Origin: an uncultured SAR86 cluster bacterium
Lineage (GTDB): Bacteria; Pseudomonadota; Gammaproteobacteria; Magnimaribacterales; D2472
DNA length: 64,000 nt
Direction: 5' to 3'
Assembly: GCA_902559885.1 (NCBI GenBank)
Contig: CACEJU010000004.1
Location: 1 to 64,000 of the forward strand
In this document: positions 25,614 to 34,150 of the stretch, one piece after another
Layout: every line of letters begins with the position of its first letter
Numbering within the stretch: position 1 is the first letter of the stretch
Position numbers and translations under genes: made by a program
The notes under the pieces: generated by a model
What the model saw: the letters and a program-made list of their open reading frames with translations, nothing else
What the model was told of the DNA's origin: nothing
Databases searched by the model: none

Positions 25614-26628
25614 AAGAAATTACAAAATACATATACTTATAATTTTTGCTTTTTTAGTGAATTTTAATACTTTTGCAGACACAGTAAGTGTTAAAGATTC
25701 AAAAATTTATGTAAATGGTGAGCGTTATTATATTAAAGGTATTTGTTATCATCCTGTTCCACTTGGTAAATGGAGAAGAAGCTTTGAAACTCTTTCAGAT
25801 GATATAGCTTTAATGAATGAGGCAGGAATCAATACAATAAGAGTCTATGAACCAATTTTAGATAAAAATGTTCTAGATATATTAGCTAGCAATAATATTA
25901 AAGTTATTGTTAGCCTAGGTTTTAACCAAAGTGGACTTTATGACATAAATTCAGGTACCTATGAGGTTTATATAAATGAATTTAAAGACCATCCTGCAAT
26001 ACTTATGTGGGAACTTGGTAATGAATATAACTATCACCCAGAATGGTTTGGTGGAAAAATCTCAAATTGGTACAAAGCAGCAAATAATGCTGCCAAAAGA
26101 ATTAAAGAAATTGATCCAAATCATCCAGTTTCAACTGCACATGGAGATCTTCCTGACAAACAAGCAAGGCGCCTGTTAGATTCAATTGATGCATGGGGTT
26201 TCAATGTATACAGATGGGATAAGCCTATGTCTATTGCAGAAGAGTGGGCTCAAGTATCTGATAAGCCATTTTATTTTTCAGAAGCTGGAGCAGACAGTTT
26301 TATGACTCAGGAATTTGAAGATTTGAAGGCTGGTCCAAATCAAGAGGCACAAGCTCGTGCGAACGCTATAATAATTGATGAGATCTTTTCTGATTCAAAT
26401 AATAATCTAGGTATCTTACTTTTTTCCATGGTTGATGGCTTATGGAAAGCTGGCAATCCATCAAAACAAGACCCTGGCGGTGCAGCACCTTTTAGTACTG
26501 GTGTTCCATATGATGGTGCAGCCAATGAGGAATATTGGGGAATTGTAGATATTGAAAGGAATAAGAAAATATCTTTCAACGTAGTAAAAGATAAGTATCA
26601 AAATTTTAGATTCTCAGAAGAAGATTAA
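25597..26628 (+). CDS. Exported glycoside hydrolase, GH2-TIM-barrel/GH72-like
   Basis: 343 residues from ATG 25597 (GGGGGAG five bases upstream; the TTG just before is less likely). Signal peptide ends near NTFADT. Single TIM barrel: YIKGICYHPVPLGKWR, INTIRVYEP, acid/base Glu143 in ELGNEYNYHPEW, nucleophile Glu229 in FSEAGADS. The start resembles the catalytic domains of GH2 and fungal-type GH72 beta-1,3-glucanosyltransferases, so it may hydrolyse or transglycosylate beta-1,3-glucan. Such proteins are often labelled GH2 although they lack the GH2 sandwich domains. Exact family uncertain. Confidence 0.7.
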   Translation: MCQKNKRNYKIHILIIFAFLVNFNTFADTVSVKDSKIYVNGERYYIKGICYHPVPLGKWRRSFETLSDDIALMNEAGINTIRVYEPILDKNVLDILASNNIKVIVSLGFNQSGLYDINSGTYEVYINEFKDHPAILMWELGNEYNYHPEWFGGKISNWYKAANNAAKRIKEIDPNHPVSTAHGDLPDKQARRLLDSIDAWGFNVYRWDKPMSIAEEWAQVSDKPFYFSEAGADSFMTQEFEDLKAGPNQEAQARANAIIIDEIFSDSNNNLGILLFSMVDGLWKAGNPSKQDPGGAAPFSTGVPYDGAANEEYWGIVDIERNKKISFNVVKDKYQNFRFSEED

Positions 26629-26633
26629 AACAT

Positions 26634-28079
26634 ATGAGTTTTAAAACTTCGGAACTATCAGATATAGAAGTATATGAAACTTCCAGATCTGGTAATAGAT
26701 TATCCAAACTTAATCTTAAAAATAATACCGAAGCAAATAATATACCAACCATATCATTACAACCTAATATTCAATTTCAAGAAATACTAGGATTTGGTGG
26801 AGCTTTTACTCAAGCTTCGGCATATCTTTACAAGCAATTAAGCCCGAAAAACCAATCAATGATCATGCAAGATTATTTTGGAGAAGAGGGCTCAAATTAC
26901 TCATTCACAAGAACGCATATGGGCTCTTGTGACTTTTCTACGGAAAATTATTCATACAGTGAAGTACCAAATGATATTGATCTATCCCATTTTTCAATCA
27001 AAAGAGATATGGATGAATTAATACCAATGATTAAGGATGCTCAAGATATATCTAAATCTGGCTTTAAAATTATCTCATCTGCATGGACTGCTCCTACATG
27101 GATGAAAGATAACAATCATCTAATTGATGGAAGGCTTAAAGATGAGTATAGAAAGGTCTGGGCAAAATATTTTTCAAAATATACTCATGCATATAAAAAA
27201 GAAGGCATAGATATTTGGGGTTTTACAGTTATTAATGAGCCACATGGTAATGGAAGTAATTGGGAGAGCATGCTTTTTACTCCACAAGAAATGAATACAT
27301 TCGTAAAAAACTTCCTTGGTCCTGAATTAGCTAATGAGGGACTAGGTTATATAAAAATTCTTGGATATGATCAAAATAGAATGGAATTACCTTTATGGGT
27401 TGATGAATTTTATAAAGATGCGCCAAATGAATACATCGATGGACTAGCCATTCATTGGTATGACAGTACTGATAATTCATTTACAAAAGAATTAAAATAC
27501 GCTCACCACCAAGCTCCAAACAAACTCTTAATTCAAACCGAAGCATGCATAGACTCTCAAATACCATCAACAAATGATGATTGGTATTGGCAAACAGATG
27601 CTACTGATTGGGGTTATCATTGGAGAAATGAAGAAATGAAATATCTTCATCCTAAGTACGCGCCAGTTTCTAGATATACCAAAGATATTATTAACTGTAT
27701 GAATAATTGGGTAAATGGCTGGATAGACTGGAATCTTATTTTGGATTTTGACGGAGGTCCTAATTGGGCAGAAAATTGGTGTGGGGCACCAATTCTTGTT
27801 GATGTTCTTAGTCAAACTGTATACAAAACACCTATCTATTATGTCTTAAAACACTTTAGTAAATATGTGTTACCTGGTTCTTATAGAATAGGCTTTGAAA
27901 ATGACACAGATTTACTTGTAACAGCTTTTAAAAATACTGATAACTCCATAGTTGTTATTGTTTTTAATGAAAACAAAAATTCTTCAAAATTTAAATTAAA
28001 CCTCAAAAATAGGTTTAAAGAAGTTACAATTGATGGCGAGTCAATACAAACAATAATATTCAGAGATAAAAATGACTAA
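26634..28079 (+). CDS. GH30 beta-glucosidase/beta-1,6-glucanase
   Basis: 481 residues, no signal peptide visible. GH30 subfamily 1 hallmarks: LGFGGAFTQASA near residue 53, TRTHMGSCDFS, SSAWTAPTWMK, acid/base Glu202 in VINEPHGN, AIHWYD, nucleophile Glu303 in QTEACID, and the C-terminal beta domain. GH30 enzymes of this type act on beta-1,6 or beta-1,3 glucosyl links; in a laminarin locus the likely job is trimming beta-1,6 branches. It appears cytoplasmic, so it would act on imported oligosaccharides. Five bases after the preceding gene; overlaps the transporter gene by eight. Confidence 0.87.
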   Translation: MSFKTSELSDIEVYETSRSGNRLSKLNLKNNTEANNIPTISLQPNIQFQEILGFGGAFTQASAYLYKQLSPKNQSMIMQDYFGEEGSNYSFTRTHMGSCDFSTENYSYSEVPNDIDLSHFSIKRDMDELIPMIKDAQDISKSGFKIISSAWTAPTWMKDNNHLIDGRLKDEYRKVWAKYFSKYTHAYKKEGIDIWGFTVINEPHGNGSNWESMLFTPQEMNTFVKNFLGPELANEGLGYIKILGYDQNRMELPLWVDEFYKDAPNEYIDGLAIHWYDSTDNSFTKELKYAHHQAPNKLLIQTEACIDSQIPSTNDDWYWQTDATDWGYHWRNEEMKYLHPKYAPVSRYTKDIINCMNNWVNGWIDWNLILDFDGGPNWAENWCGAPILVDVLSQTVYKTPIYYVLKHFSKYVLPGSYRIGFENDTDLLVTAFKNTDNSIVVIVFNENKNSSKFKLNLKNRFKEVTIDGESIQTIIFRDKND

Positions 28080-29493
28080 TAAACAATCTATTTATACAGG
28101 TAGGGTTCCCTTTGCACAAAAATTAGCTTTTGGGCTTGGAATGCTTGCTAATCAGACTTTTCCTGCTGCGCAAGGATTTTTTATGGTCGTGTTGGTTCAA
28201 AATTTAGGTTTTAGCCCTTTGATGTCTGGGATTATTGGATTTATTCCAAGATTATTTGATGCAATTACAGACCCTATAATGGGTTTTATTTCTGACAATA
28301 CTAGGTCATCTTGGGGTAAAAGACGTCAGTATGTTTTTGTTGGCGCAATCATAATGGGTATTTCTTTTATTGCCATGTGGCAGCTCTACAAAGAAAGTGG
28401 AATCGTATTTAATTTTTGGTATTTTTTATCACTCTCTATGGTTTTTACTATTGGTCTAACTATTTTTAGCGTTCCATTTGTAGCTATGGGTTATGAAATG
28501 ACAGATGATTTTCATGAAAGAACCAAAATCATGGCTTCTGCTCAATTTATAGGCCAGTGGGCATGGATTATTATGCCTTGGGCATGGTTATTTATTTATG
28601 ATCCAAGGTTTTTTACTGATCCTGAATCAGGTGTTAGAGAGTTAGCAGTTTATGTTGGTATTGTTTGTTGTTTATTAGCTTTAATACCGGCTATTTTTGT
28701 TAAGAGCAGATCAACCATAGATGATAAAAATTTAATTCCTATCCAAAGAGATAATATTGGATCTGGTTTAGTAGCTATTGTAAAAGGATTTAAAGATGCT
28801 TTTAATAATATTCCATTTAGAAAGTTATGCATTGCAACGTTTCTAATATTTAATTCATTTCAAACTATTGCTGGGTTTACATTTTTCATCATTGTTTATT
28901 ATCTTTTTGCTGGTGATGCTGCAGCAGCAAATCCATGGCCAGCTCTTCATGGAAGTATAGGTGCGCTAATCACAGCTTTCTTGGTTATACCAATTATTAC
29001 ATTCATGTCTAAACGCATAGGTAAGAAAAATACTTTTATGGTATCTCAAGGTATATCACTAATTGGTTATATTCTTTTTTGGTTTTTATTTGTTCCAGGA
29101 AAGCCATATTTATTTCTTTACGCATTACCTTTTCATTCATTTGGAATAGGTGGATTATTTACTTTGATGATGAGTATGACAGCTGATGCTTGTGATTATG
29201 AAGAATACAGAAATGGCTTACCAAGAAAAGAGGGTATTTTTGGAGCAATATATTGGTGGATGGTAAAAGTTGGAAACTCTATTGCTATTCTTCTTGGTGG
29301 ATTGATTATGACATATGTTGGATTTTATCCTGAGATAGGTGCAACATCTGAAGAAAGTATCACAGGTCTAAGAATTGCATATACCTTAATTCCTATCAGT
29401 TGTACTTTATTGGCTATGTATGTAATGCATGATTATGAAATAAATGAAAAAAGAGCAAAAGAAATATCAAACGCTCTTGAACTTAGTAGATAA
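28072..29493 (+). CDS. GPH-family (MFS) sugar:cation symporter
   Basis: 473 residues with about 12 membrane helices. The motif RLFDAITDPIMGFISDNTRSSWGKRR after helix 2 is the classic GPH/MelB signature, and ADACDYEEYRNGLPRKEGIFGA is the conserved late loop. It should import a glycoside, here probably beta-glucan oligosaccharides or laminaribiose, through the inner membrane for the cytoplasmic phosphorylase, GH30 and GH17 (inference from neighbours). Overlaps the GH30 gene by eight bases. Confidence 0.87.
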   Translation: MTNKQSIYTGRVPFAQKLAFGLGMLANQTFPAAQGFFMVVLVQNLGFSPLMSGIIGFIPRLFDAITDPIMGFISDNTRSSWGKRRQYVFVGAIIMGISFIAMWQLYKESGIVFNFWYFLSLSMVFTIGLTIFSVPFVAMGYEMTDDFHERTKIMASAQFIGQWAWIIMPWAWLFIYDPRFFTDPESGVRELAVYVGIVCCLLALIPAIFVKSRSTIDDKNLIPIQRDNIGSGLVAIVKGFKDAFNNIPFRKLCIATFLIFNSFQTIAGFTFFIIVYYLFAGDAAAANPWPALHGSIGALITAFLVIPIITFMSKRIGKKNTFMVSQGISLIGYILFWFLFVPGKPYLFLYALPFHSFGIGGLFTLMMSMTADACDYEEYRNGLPRKEGIFGAIYWWMVKVGNSIAILLGGLIMTYVGFYPEIGATSEESITGLRIAYTLIPISCTLLAMYVMHDYEINEKRAKEISNALELSR

Positions 29494-29512
29494 CTATATA
29501 TCATAGCGCCCC

Positions 29513-30397
29513 ATGGGACGTAGGATTGACAAAGAATTATCACTTTTAGGATTTGATGTTAATGCATTATCAGACAGCGATCTTGCAACCGTAGCACGTA
29601 AAATTTTAGAATCTAAAATTCATGGTCTTTGTTTCAGCCCTTACTCTGATGATCAAAAGCCAGGCGATAAAATAACCAAAGATCAGATATATAAGAAGCT
29701 TGAACTTATAAAATCTTATACTTCATGGATTAGAACTTTTTCTTGTTCAGATGGAAATGAAGATGTACCAGTTATTGCAAAAGAATTAGGTTTAAAGACT
29801 CTTGTTGGTGCTTGGTTGTCTGATGACAAAGAAAAAAATAAAAAAGAAATTGATGAGCTTATAAAATTATCTAATCAAGGCTTTGTTGACCTTGCAGCTG
29901 TAGGTAATGAAGTTTTGTATAGAAAAGAACTTGAAGAGCATGAATTAATTGATTTGATAAAATTTACCAAAAGCCAAATCCAAGGTATCAAGGTAGGTTA
30001 TGTTGATGCTTATTATGAATTTACTGATAGACCAAATTTAACAGCAGCGTGTGATGTGATATATGCAAATTGTTATCCATACTGGGAGGCATGTAGTATT
30101 GATTATTCATTAATTTATATGAAAAATATGTATTATCAAGCGCAGAGCGCTGACCCATCAAAAGAGGTTATCATTACAGAAACTGGCTGGCCAAGCGCAG
30201 GAAGTGATCTAGGTGGAGCTCATCCTTCTTATTTAAATTTCTTAAAATATTTTATTGATGCTCAAAAGTGGTCTTTAGAGGATGATATACCAATGTTTTA
30301 TTTTTCATCTTTTGATGAATCCTGGAAAGTAGAATCCGAAGGTGATGTTGGGGCTTATTGGGGTCTTTTAGACGCTAAAAATAATCTAAAATTTTAA
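29513..30397 (+). CDS. GH17 beta-1,3-glucanase, apparently cytoplasmic
   Basis: 294 residues. GH17 barrel with GLCFSPYSDDQ at the N-terminal side, acid/base Glu133 in VGNEVLY, IYANCYPYWE, nucleophile Glu223 in ITETGWPSAG and the FYFSSFDESWK strand. Unlike the other GH17 it has no signal peptide and no lipobox. The Shine-Dalgarno is poor and the start ATGGGACG is taken because the next ATG falls inside the fold. Last gene of the co-directional run. It probably processes imported beta-1,3-oligosaccharides alongside the phosphorylase. The two GH17 proteins are clearly divergent, not a recent duplication. Confidence 0.85.
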   Translation: MGRRIDKELSLLGFDVNALSDSDLATVARKILESKIHGLCFSPYSDDQKPGDKITKDQIYKKLELIKSYTSWIRTFSCSDGNEDVPVIAKELGLKTLVGAWLSDDKEKNKKEIDELIKLSNQGFVDLAAVGNEVLYRKELEEHELIDLIKFTKSQIQGIKVGYVDAYYEFTDRPNLTAACDVIYANCYPYWEACSIDYSLIYMKNMYYQAQSADPSKEVIITETGWPSAGSDLGGAHPSYLNFLKYFIDAQKWSLEDDIPMFYFSSFDESWKVESEGDVGAYWGLLDAKNNLKF

Positions 30398-30441
30398 AAA
30401 ATTTCATTTCAGATACATCTTTTTATTTTTTATATTTTCTG

Positions 30442-30447
30442 TATAAT
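30442..30447 (+). promoter_or_regulatory. -10 element of rpmG, nearly leaderless
   Basis: TATAAT lies 11 bases before the rpmG ATG, so the transcript would carry only about 5 bases of leader. No good -35 and no Shine-Dalgarno are visible. Confidence 0.45.
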
Positions 30448-30458
30448 TTCGCTAAATT

Positions 30459-30653
30459 ATGGCTGATAAAAAACAACAAAAAGTATATTTAATTCCAGAA
30501 GGTGAGACTAGAGATCATCATACTTATCACTATACTGCTATTAAGACTCGAAAGTTTATTCTTGAAAATAAGAAGATGAAGCTGAAGAAGTTTAATCCGG
30601 TAAAAAGAGTTCACGAGTGGTTTGTTGAGGCTAAATTACCACCACATAATTAA
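30459..30653 (+). CDS. rpmG: Ribosomal protein bL33
   Basis: 64 basic residues. The middle and end, YTAIKTRK followed by KMKLKKFNPVKRVHEWFVEAK, match the bL33 pattern (FYTTxKNKR ... LELKKFDPVVRKHVxYKEAK). The zinc-ribbon Cys pairs of some L33 forms are absent, as in the Cys-less type. It has an extended N terminus and is not next to rpmB, its usual partner. Convergent with the next gene, their stop codons sharing the palindrome TTAA. Confidence 0.75.
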   Translation: MADKKQQKVYLIPEGETRDHHTYHYTAIKTRKFILENKKMKLKKFNPVKRVHEWFVEAKLPPHN

Positions 30654-31756
30654 GATTTCTTTAATCGTATTTCAGTAGATGAGATATCATCTCTAAAACT
30701 TGCTTCCTCAAAACCAGTACATCTTTTTGATACGCTTTTCGGTATTGATAAATCCTTCAGCTCTAAAAACTTATTACCAACTTTTCTTCCAAATACTAAA
30801 AAATTTATATTATGGTCATTAAATCTTTCAATATGCTCTAACATGTCTTTTCTGCTTGCATAAAACTTTTCGTAAAAAACTCTCATTAAAGTATCAGCTC
30901 CTATGATAAAAACAGTATTAGGAAACATAATCGCTTTCTCACTAAATCTTCCTGCAGATGTGATAACCCAAGAATCATTTGAATTAAATTGTTTAATTGT
31001 TTTATCAATTTCATAGAAGGTTAGAGGTGGCTTATCAGCATTATTTGCACATATTTCAAAGGTTGTTTGCATGCCTGTTTTTTTCTCAGCTATATCTCTC
31101 ATTCTTAAATGGCCTGCATGAAGTGGATTGAAAGATCCTGGAAATATCAATTCGGGTTTATGTCTGTGACTAGAAATAAAATCAACTTTATTATTAAACA
31201 GTTTCTTCCAGCTTTCTTTGGCTTTTGTATTAGTTGTTATTATTTTTTCACTATGAATTGGTTTATTTGCCTTAATGCCGCAAGCTTTAGCAAGCATATT
31301 TATGACGTAAGCTGTAATTAGTTCCTCTTCTTCTTGGCGAGTTCTTGTTCCTTTTTCTAATACGCACTCAAGTGTTTTAGTGTATGAGGATGTTTGCAGA
31401 ACAATATAGAATTTATGGTCTCCCTTCTTTTTATAGGTTGTGGCGAGACTTGCTGTAATTGCTAATCCAATCAAGTTGTTTTCAGATGTTCTTGGAGCTA
31501 ACTGATTTGATTTTTTAAATGCCTGAGCAGCCATATTCAAGCATGTATTTAATGAACAATAATGATCTGGTTTTTTATTAATATATAAATCCATAGACTT
31601 CATAGAATATGGAATATATGTTTCTAAAATAGTCTTACTGGCCCCAGGGGTTTTCAAAAGCTCAGATATTGCATTTGTTCCGCCACCACTTGAAACCATT
31701 ACAATTTTGAATGGGCTTTTATGAATTGCTGATACTGTTTTATTATATTTATCCAT
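30650..31756 (-). CDS. CinA/PncC-like amidase fused to an NMN/NaMN adenylyltransferase-like domain
   Basis: 368 residues, two domains. Residues about 15-165 resemble the CinA C-terminal (PncC, NMN deamidase) domain: VMVSSGGGTNAISELLKTPGAS in place of the usual ESCTGG, then ETYIPYS and NLIGLAITASLAT. Residues about 200-368 form a Rossmann nucleotidyltransferase with FPGSFNPLHAGHLRM (HxGH at 213-216), VFIIGADTL, and ISSTEIR at the C terminus. Together they could turn NMN into NaMN and then NaAD, a complete NAD salvage shunt, but substrates are inferred. Similar fused proteins are known in eukaryotes and some bacteria, largely uncharacterised. Confidence 0.75.
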   Translation of the reverse strand: MDKYNKTVSAIHKSPFKIVMVSSGGGTNAISELLKTPGASKTILETYIPYSMKSMDLYINKKPDHYCSLNTCLNMAAQAFKKSNQLAPRTSENNLIGLAITASLATTYKKKGDHKFYIVLQTSSYTKTLECVLEKGTRTRQEEEELITAYVINMLAKACGIKANKPIHSEKIITTNTKAKESWKKLFNNKVDFISSHRHKPELIFPGSFNPLHAGHLRMRDIAEKKTGMQTTFEICANNADKPPLTFYEIDKTIKQFNSNDSWVITSAGRFSEKAIMFPNTVFIIGADTLMRVFYEKFYASRKDMLEHIERFNDHNINFLVFGRKVGNKFLELKDLSIPKSVSKRCTGFEEASFRDDISSTEIRLKKS

Positions 31757-31797
31757 TTTTTGGATTAACTTTTAATTCTGACTGATACAATAGACCA

Positions 31798-32649
31798 ATG
31801 AAAAATATAAGACAATTTATTTTAATATTATTTTTCTTACTTACAACATTTCCTGCTATTTCAAAAATTCATAATACAACTTTTGCTTATTGGGATAAGC
31901 CGGATGTTGATTTTTTATACACCCTCCCAAAAAAAATTGATAAAGATACTAAAATCTTATTCATTATTCATGGTAACTTGAGGAATGCCGATACCTATTT
32001 AAATGTATGGCAAGACCTTGCTAATGAAAGAAATGTAATTTTAGTTGCTCCAGAGTTTACACGTGAAAATTTTATAAATTTTAATACCTTAATGATGTCT
32101 AAATCTAATGGGGATTTATTAAAGGATGAAACTCTATATCTCAATGATTCAATAGAATATTTTTTCAATTTTTTTAAAAGTAAATACAAGTTACATACCA
32201 ATACATACAAAATATATGGTCATTCTGCTGGCGCTCAATTTGTTCATAGATACTTATTAATCACTCAAGAGCCAGCTGTTGATCAGGCTGTTATTGCAAA
32301 TGCTGGTTGGTATACGGTTATAAGTGATAATAATTATCCCTATGGTATAAGAAATATCCCAGTTGAGTTTAAAGGCAATCAATTAAAAAATTTTTTAGAT
32401 TATCGGATATCTTTATTAATTGGTTCAGATGATATAGGTAATACTAGCCTTAATACGTCCGAGGGCGCAATGTTGCAGGGTTTAAATAGATATCAAAGAG
32501 CAGAAAATTTCTTTGATTATCTTTTAATGTATGGGGAGCAAAAAAATCTACCAGTTAGATGGAAGTATCAAGTAGTGGAGGGCGCTATTCATAGCAATGA
32601 AAAGATGGCACCAAGCGCATTCAATATTTTATTTTACGATATCAAGTAA
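31798..32649 (+). CDS. Exported alpha/beta hydrolase (esterase/depolymerase-like)
   Basis: 283 residues with a signal peptide (about 1-21, ending FPAISK). Alpha/beta-hydrolase features: oxyanion strand ILFIIHGNLRNADTY, VAPEF, nucleophile elbow GHSAGAQ (Ser about residue 143), and a late His in VEGAIHSN. The closest impression is of PHB-depolymerase/LpqC-like secreted hydrolases; substrate unknown. The ATG lies right at the start point predicted from a TACAAT -10 (31786-31791), so the mRNA may be leaderless. Its 3' end overlaps the convergent photolyase gene by eight bases. Confidence 0.7.
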   Translation: MKNIRQFILILFFLLTTFPAISKIHNTTFAYWDKPDVDFLYTLPKKIDKDTKILFIIHGNLRNADTYLNVWQDLANERNVILVAPEFTRENFINFNTLMMSKSNGDLLKDETLYLNDSIEYFFNFFKSKYKLHTNTYKIYGHSAGAQFVHRYLLITQEPAVDQAVIANAGWYTVISDNNYPYGIRNIPVEFKGNQLKNFLDYRISLLIGSDDIGNTSLNTSEGAMLQGLNRYQRAENFFDYLLMYGEQKNLPVRWKYQVVEGAIHSNEKMAPSAFNILFYDIK

Positions 32650-34150
32650 TATCTTTTATGAATATTTTGCTCTTAGCCTGCACCTTTGATTTGAAGAGAT
32701 CATCTTTTTTATCAAGAGAATTATAAATTAAGCTCATTCTAGGATTTTTTCTTAATATATTTTCACGACTAATTAAAAAATTCCAATACATAAAATTCAT
32801 GGGACAAGAGTCATCTTCTATGATTGTATTAACATCATATTTACAATCTTTACAAAAATTTGACATACGATTTATATATTTACCACTTGCAGCATATGGC
32901 TTAGAGCCTACAATGCCGCCATCTGCAAATAAGGCCATTCCAAGAGTATTGGGTAACTCAACCCATTCATGAGCATCAATATAAACTCCTAGATACCAAT
33001 CACAAACCTTTTGCGGATTTAGTCCTGCAATAAGAGCAAAATTGCCTGTTACCATCAATCTTTGAATATGATGAGAGTAAGCATATTCCTTAGTGTCTGA
33101 AATAGCTTTATGCATACAATACATATCAGTTTCAGCATTCCAGTAAAACTCAGGTAATTTAGTTTTGGTATCAAAAAAATTTAAGGTTTTATATTGAGGC
33201 ATATATTTCCAGTAGATGCCCCTTATAAACTCTCTCCATCCAAGAATTTGTCTAACAAAACCCTCCACCGCATTAATAGGAGCTTGGTTATTTTTATACT
33301 CTAGTTCCACTAAATCTATTGCCTCCATAGGACATAAGAGACCATTATTAAGGTAAGGTGATATTAATGAATGAAACAATAAAGATGAATCCTTACTCAT
33401 TGCATCTTGAAAATTACCATAATTAAATAAATAAGAGGATATAAACTCTTTGAGCTTAAGTTTTGCATCAGACCTAGTCACTGCCCAATTAAAGTTTTCA
33501 AGACTTCCAAAGGCATCTGGAAATGAGGTTTCAACATCAACCATCACATCAAAGGTCTCCTTGTCAGTTTTAAGAGAGTTTCTTTTTGGAATTTCATCTT
33601 TTAGTTGCTTAATACTTTTACGATTCTCTTTATCAAAGTTCCATTGACCTCCGGCTGGTTCATTATCATTCATTAAAATGTTGTATTTCTTTCTTAGCCA
33701 CCTGTAATAGAATTCTTGAATGAGGGATTTTTTATCTTTCGACCAATACTCAAAATCTTCAAGTTTAGCTATGAACTTGCTGTCGTTATGAACATTAAGC
33801 TCAATGGAGTTGGTTTGAGAAAAAAATAGTAAATCCCTTAAGATTTTATGATCACTGGGTTGAACCGTATCAATTGATGTAATGGGTTCTATTTCATTTT
33901 GATTGTTCAAGAACTTAATTAATCCAGGATGATCTTTAATTATTTTTTCATGTTTAATATTTGGATGGTTTATTTCTTGTTTAATGTGTCTTAGTGAACT
34001 AATTAAAAAGGCGATTTTTTGTTTATGATGCGGTATTTCATAAAAGTTATCTAAAGGTTCAAACAAAATTATTTGATCATAAGACTCAAGATTTAAGAAG
34101 AGATAACTTTTATTTGAAAGTTGGTCAGGAAAAATTAAGGCTATTTTCAT
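32642..34150 (-). CDS. Fe-S bacterial cryptochrome/(6-4) photolyase
   Basis: 502 residues of the FeS-BCP/PhrB family (annotated as deoxyribodipyrimidine photolyase-related). The N-terminal antenna domain starts IALIFPDQLS. The FAD domain holds FVRQILGWREFIRGIYW and HHIQRLMVTGNFALIAGLNP. Four Cys expected to bind the 4Fe-4S cluster are seen at 273 (LLCPME), 433 and 436 (FCKDCK) and 449 (DSCPMN). It should repair UV (6-4) photoproducts using light. It overlaps the following phosphatase gene's stop region by four bases on the same strand. Confidence 0.9.
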   Translation of the reverse strand: MKIALIFPDQLSNKSYLFLNLESYDQIILFEPLDNFYEIPHHKQKIAFLISSLRHIKQEINHPNIKHEKIIKDHPGLIKFLNNQNEIEPITSIDTVQPSDHKILRDLLFFSQTNSIELNVHNDSKFIAKLEDFEYWSKDKKSLIQEFYYRWLRKKYNILMNDNEPAGGQWNFDKENRKSIKQLKDEIPKRNSLKTDKETFDVMVDVETSFPDAFGSLENFNWAVTRSDAKLKLKEFISSYLFNYGNFQDAMSKDSSLLFHSLISPYLNNGLLCPMEAIDLVELEYKNNQAPINAVEGFVRQILGWREFIRGIYWKYMPQYKTLNFFDTKTKLPEFYWNAETDMYCMHKAISDTKEYAYSHHIQRLMVTGNFALIAGLNPQKVCDWYLGVYIDAHEWVELPNTLGMALFADGGIVGSKPYAASGKYINRMSNFCKDCKYDVNTIIEDDSCPMNFMYWNFLISRENILRKNPRMSLIYNSLDKKDDLFKSKVQAKSKIFIKDIT

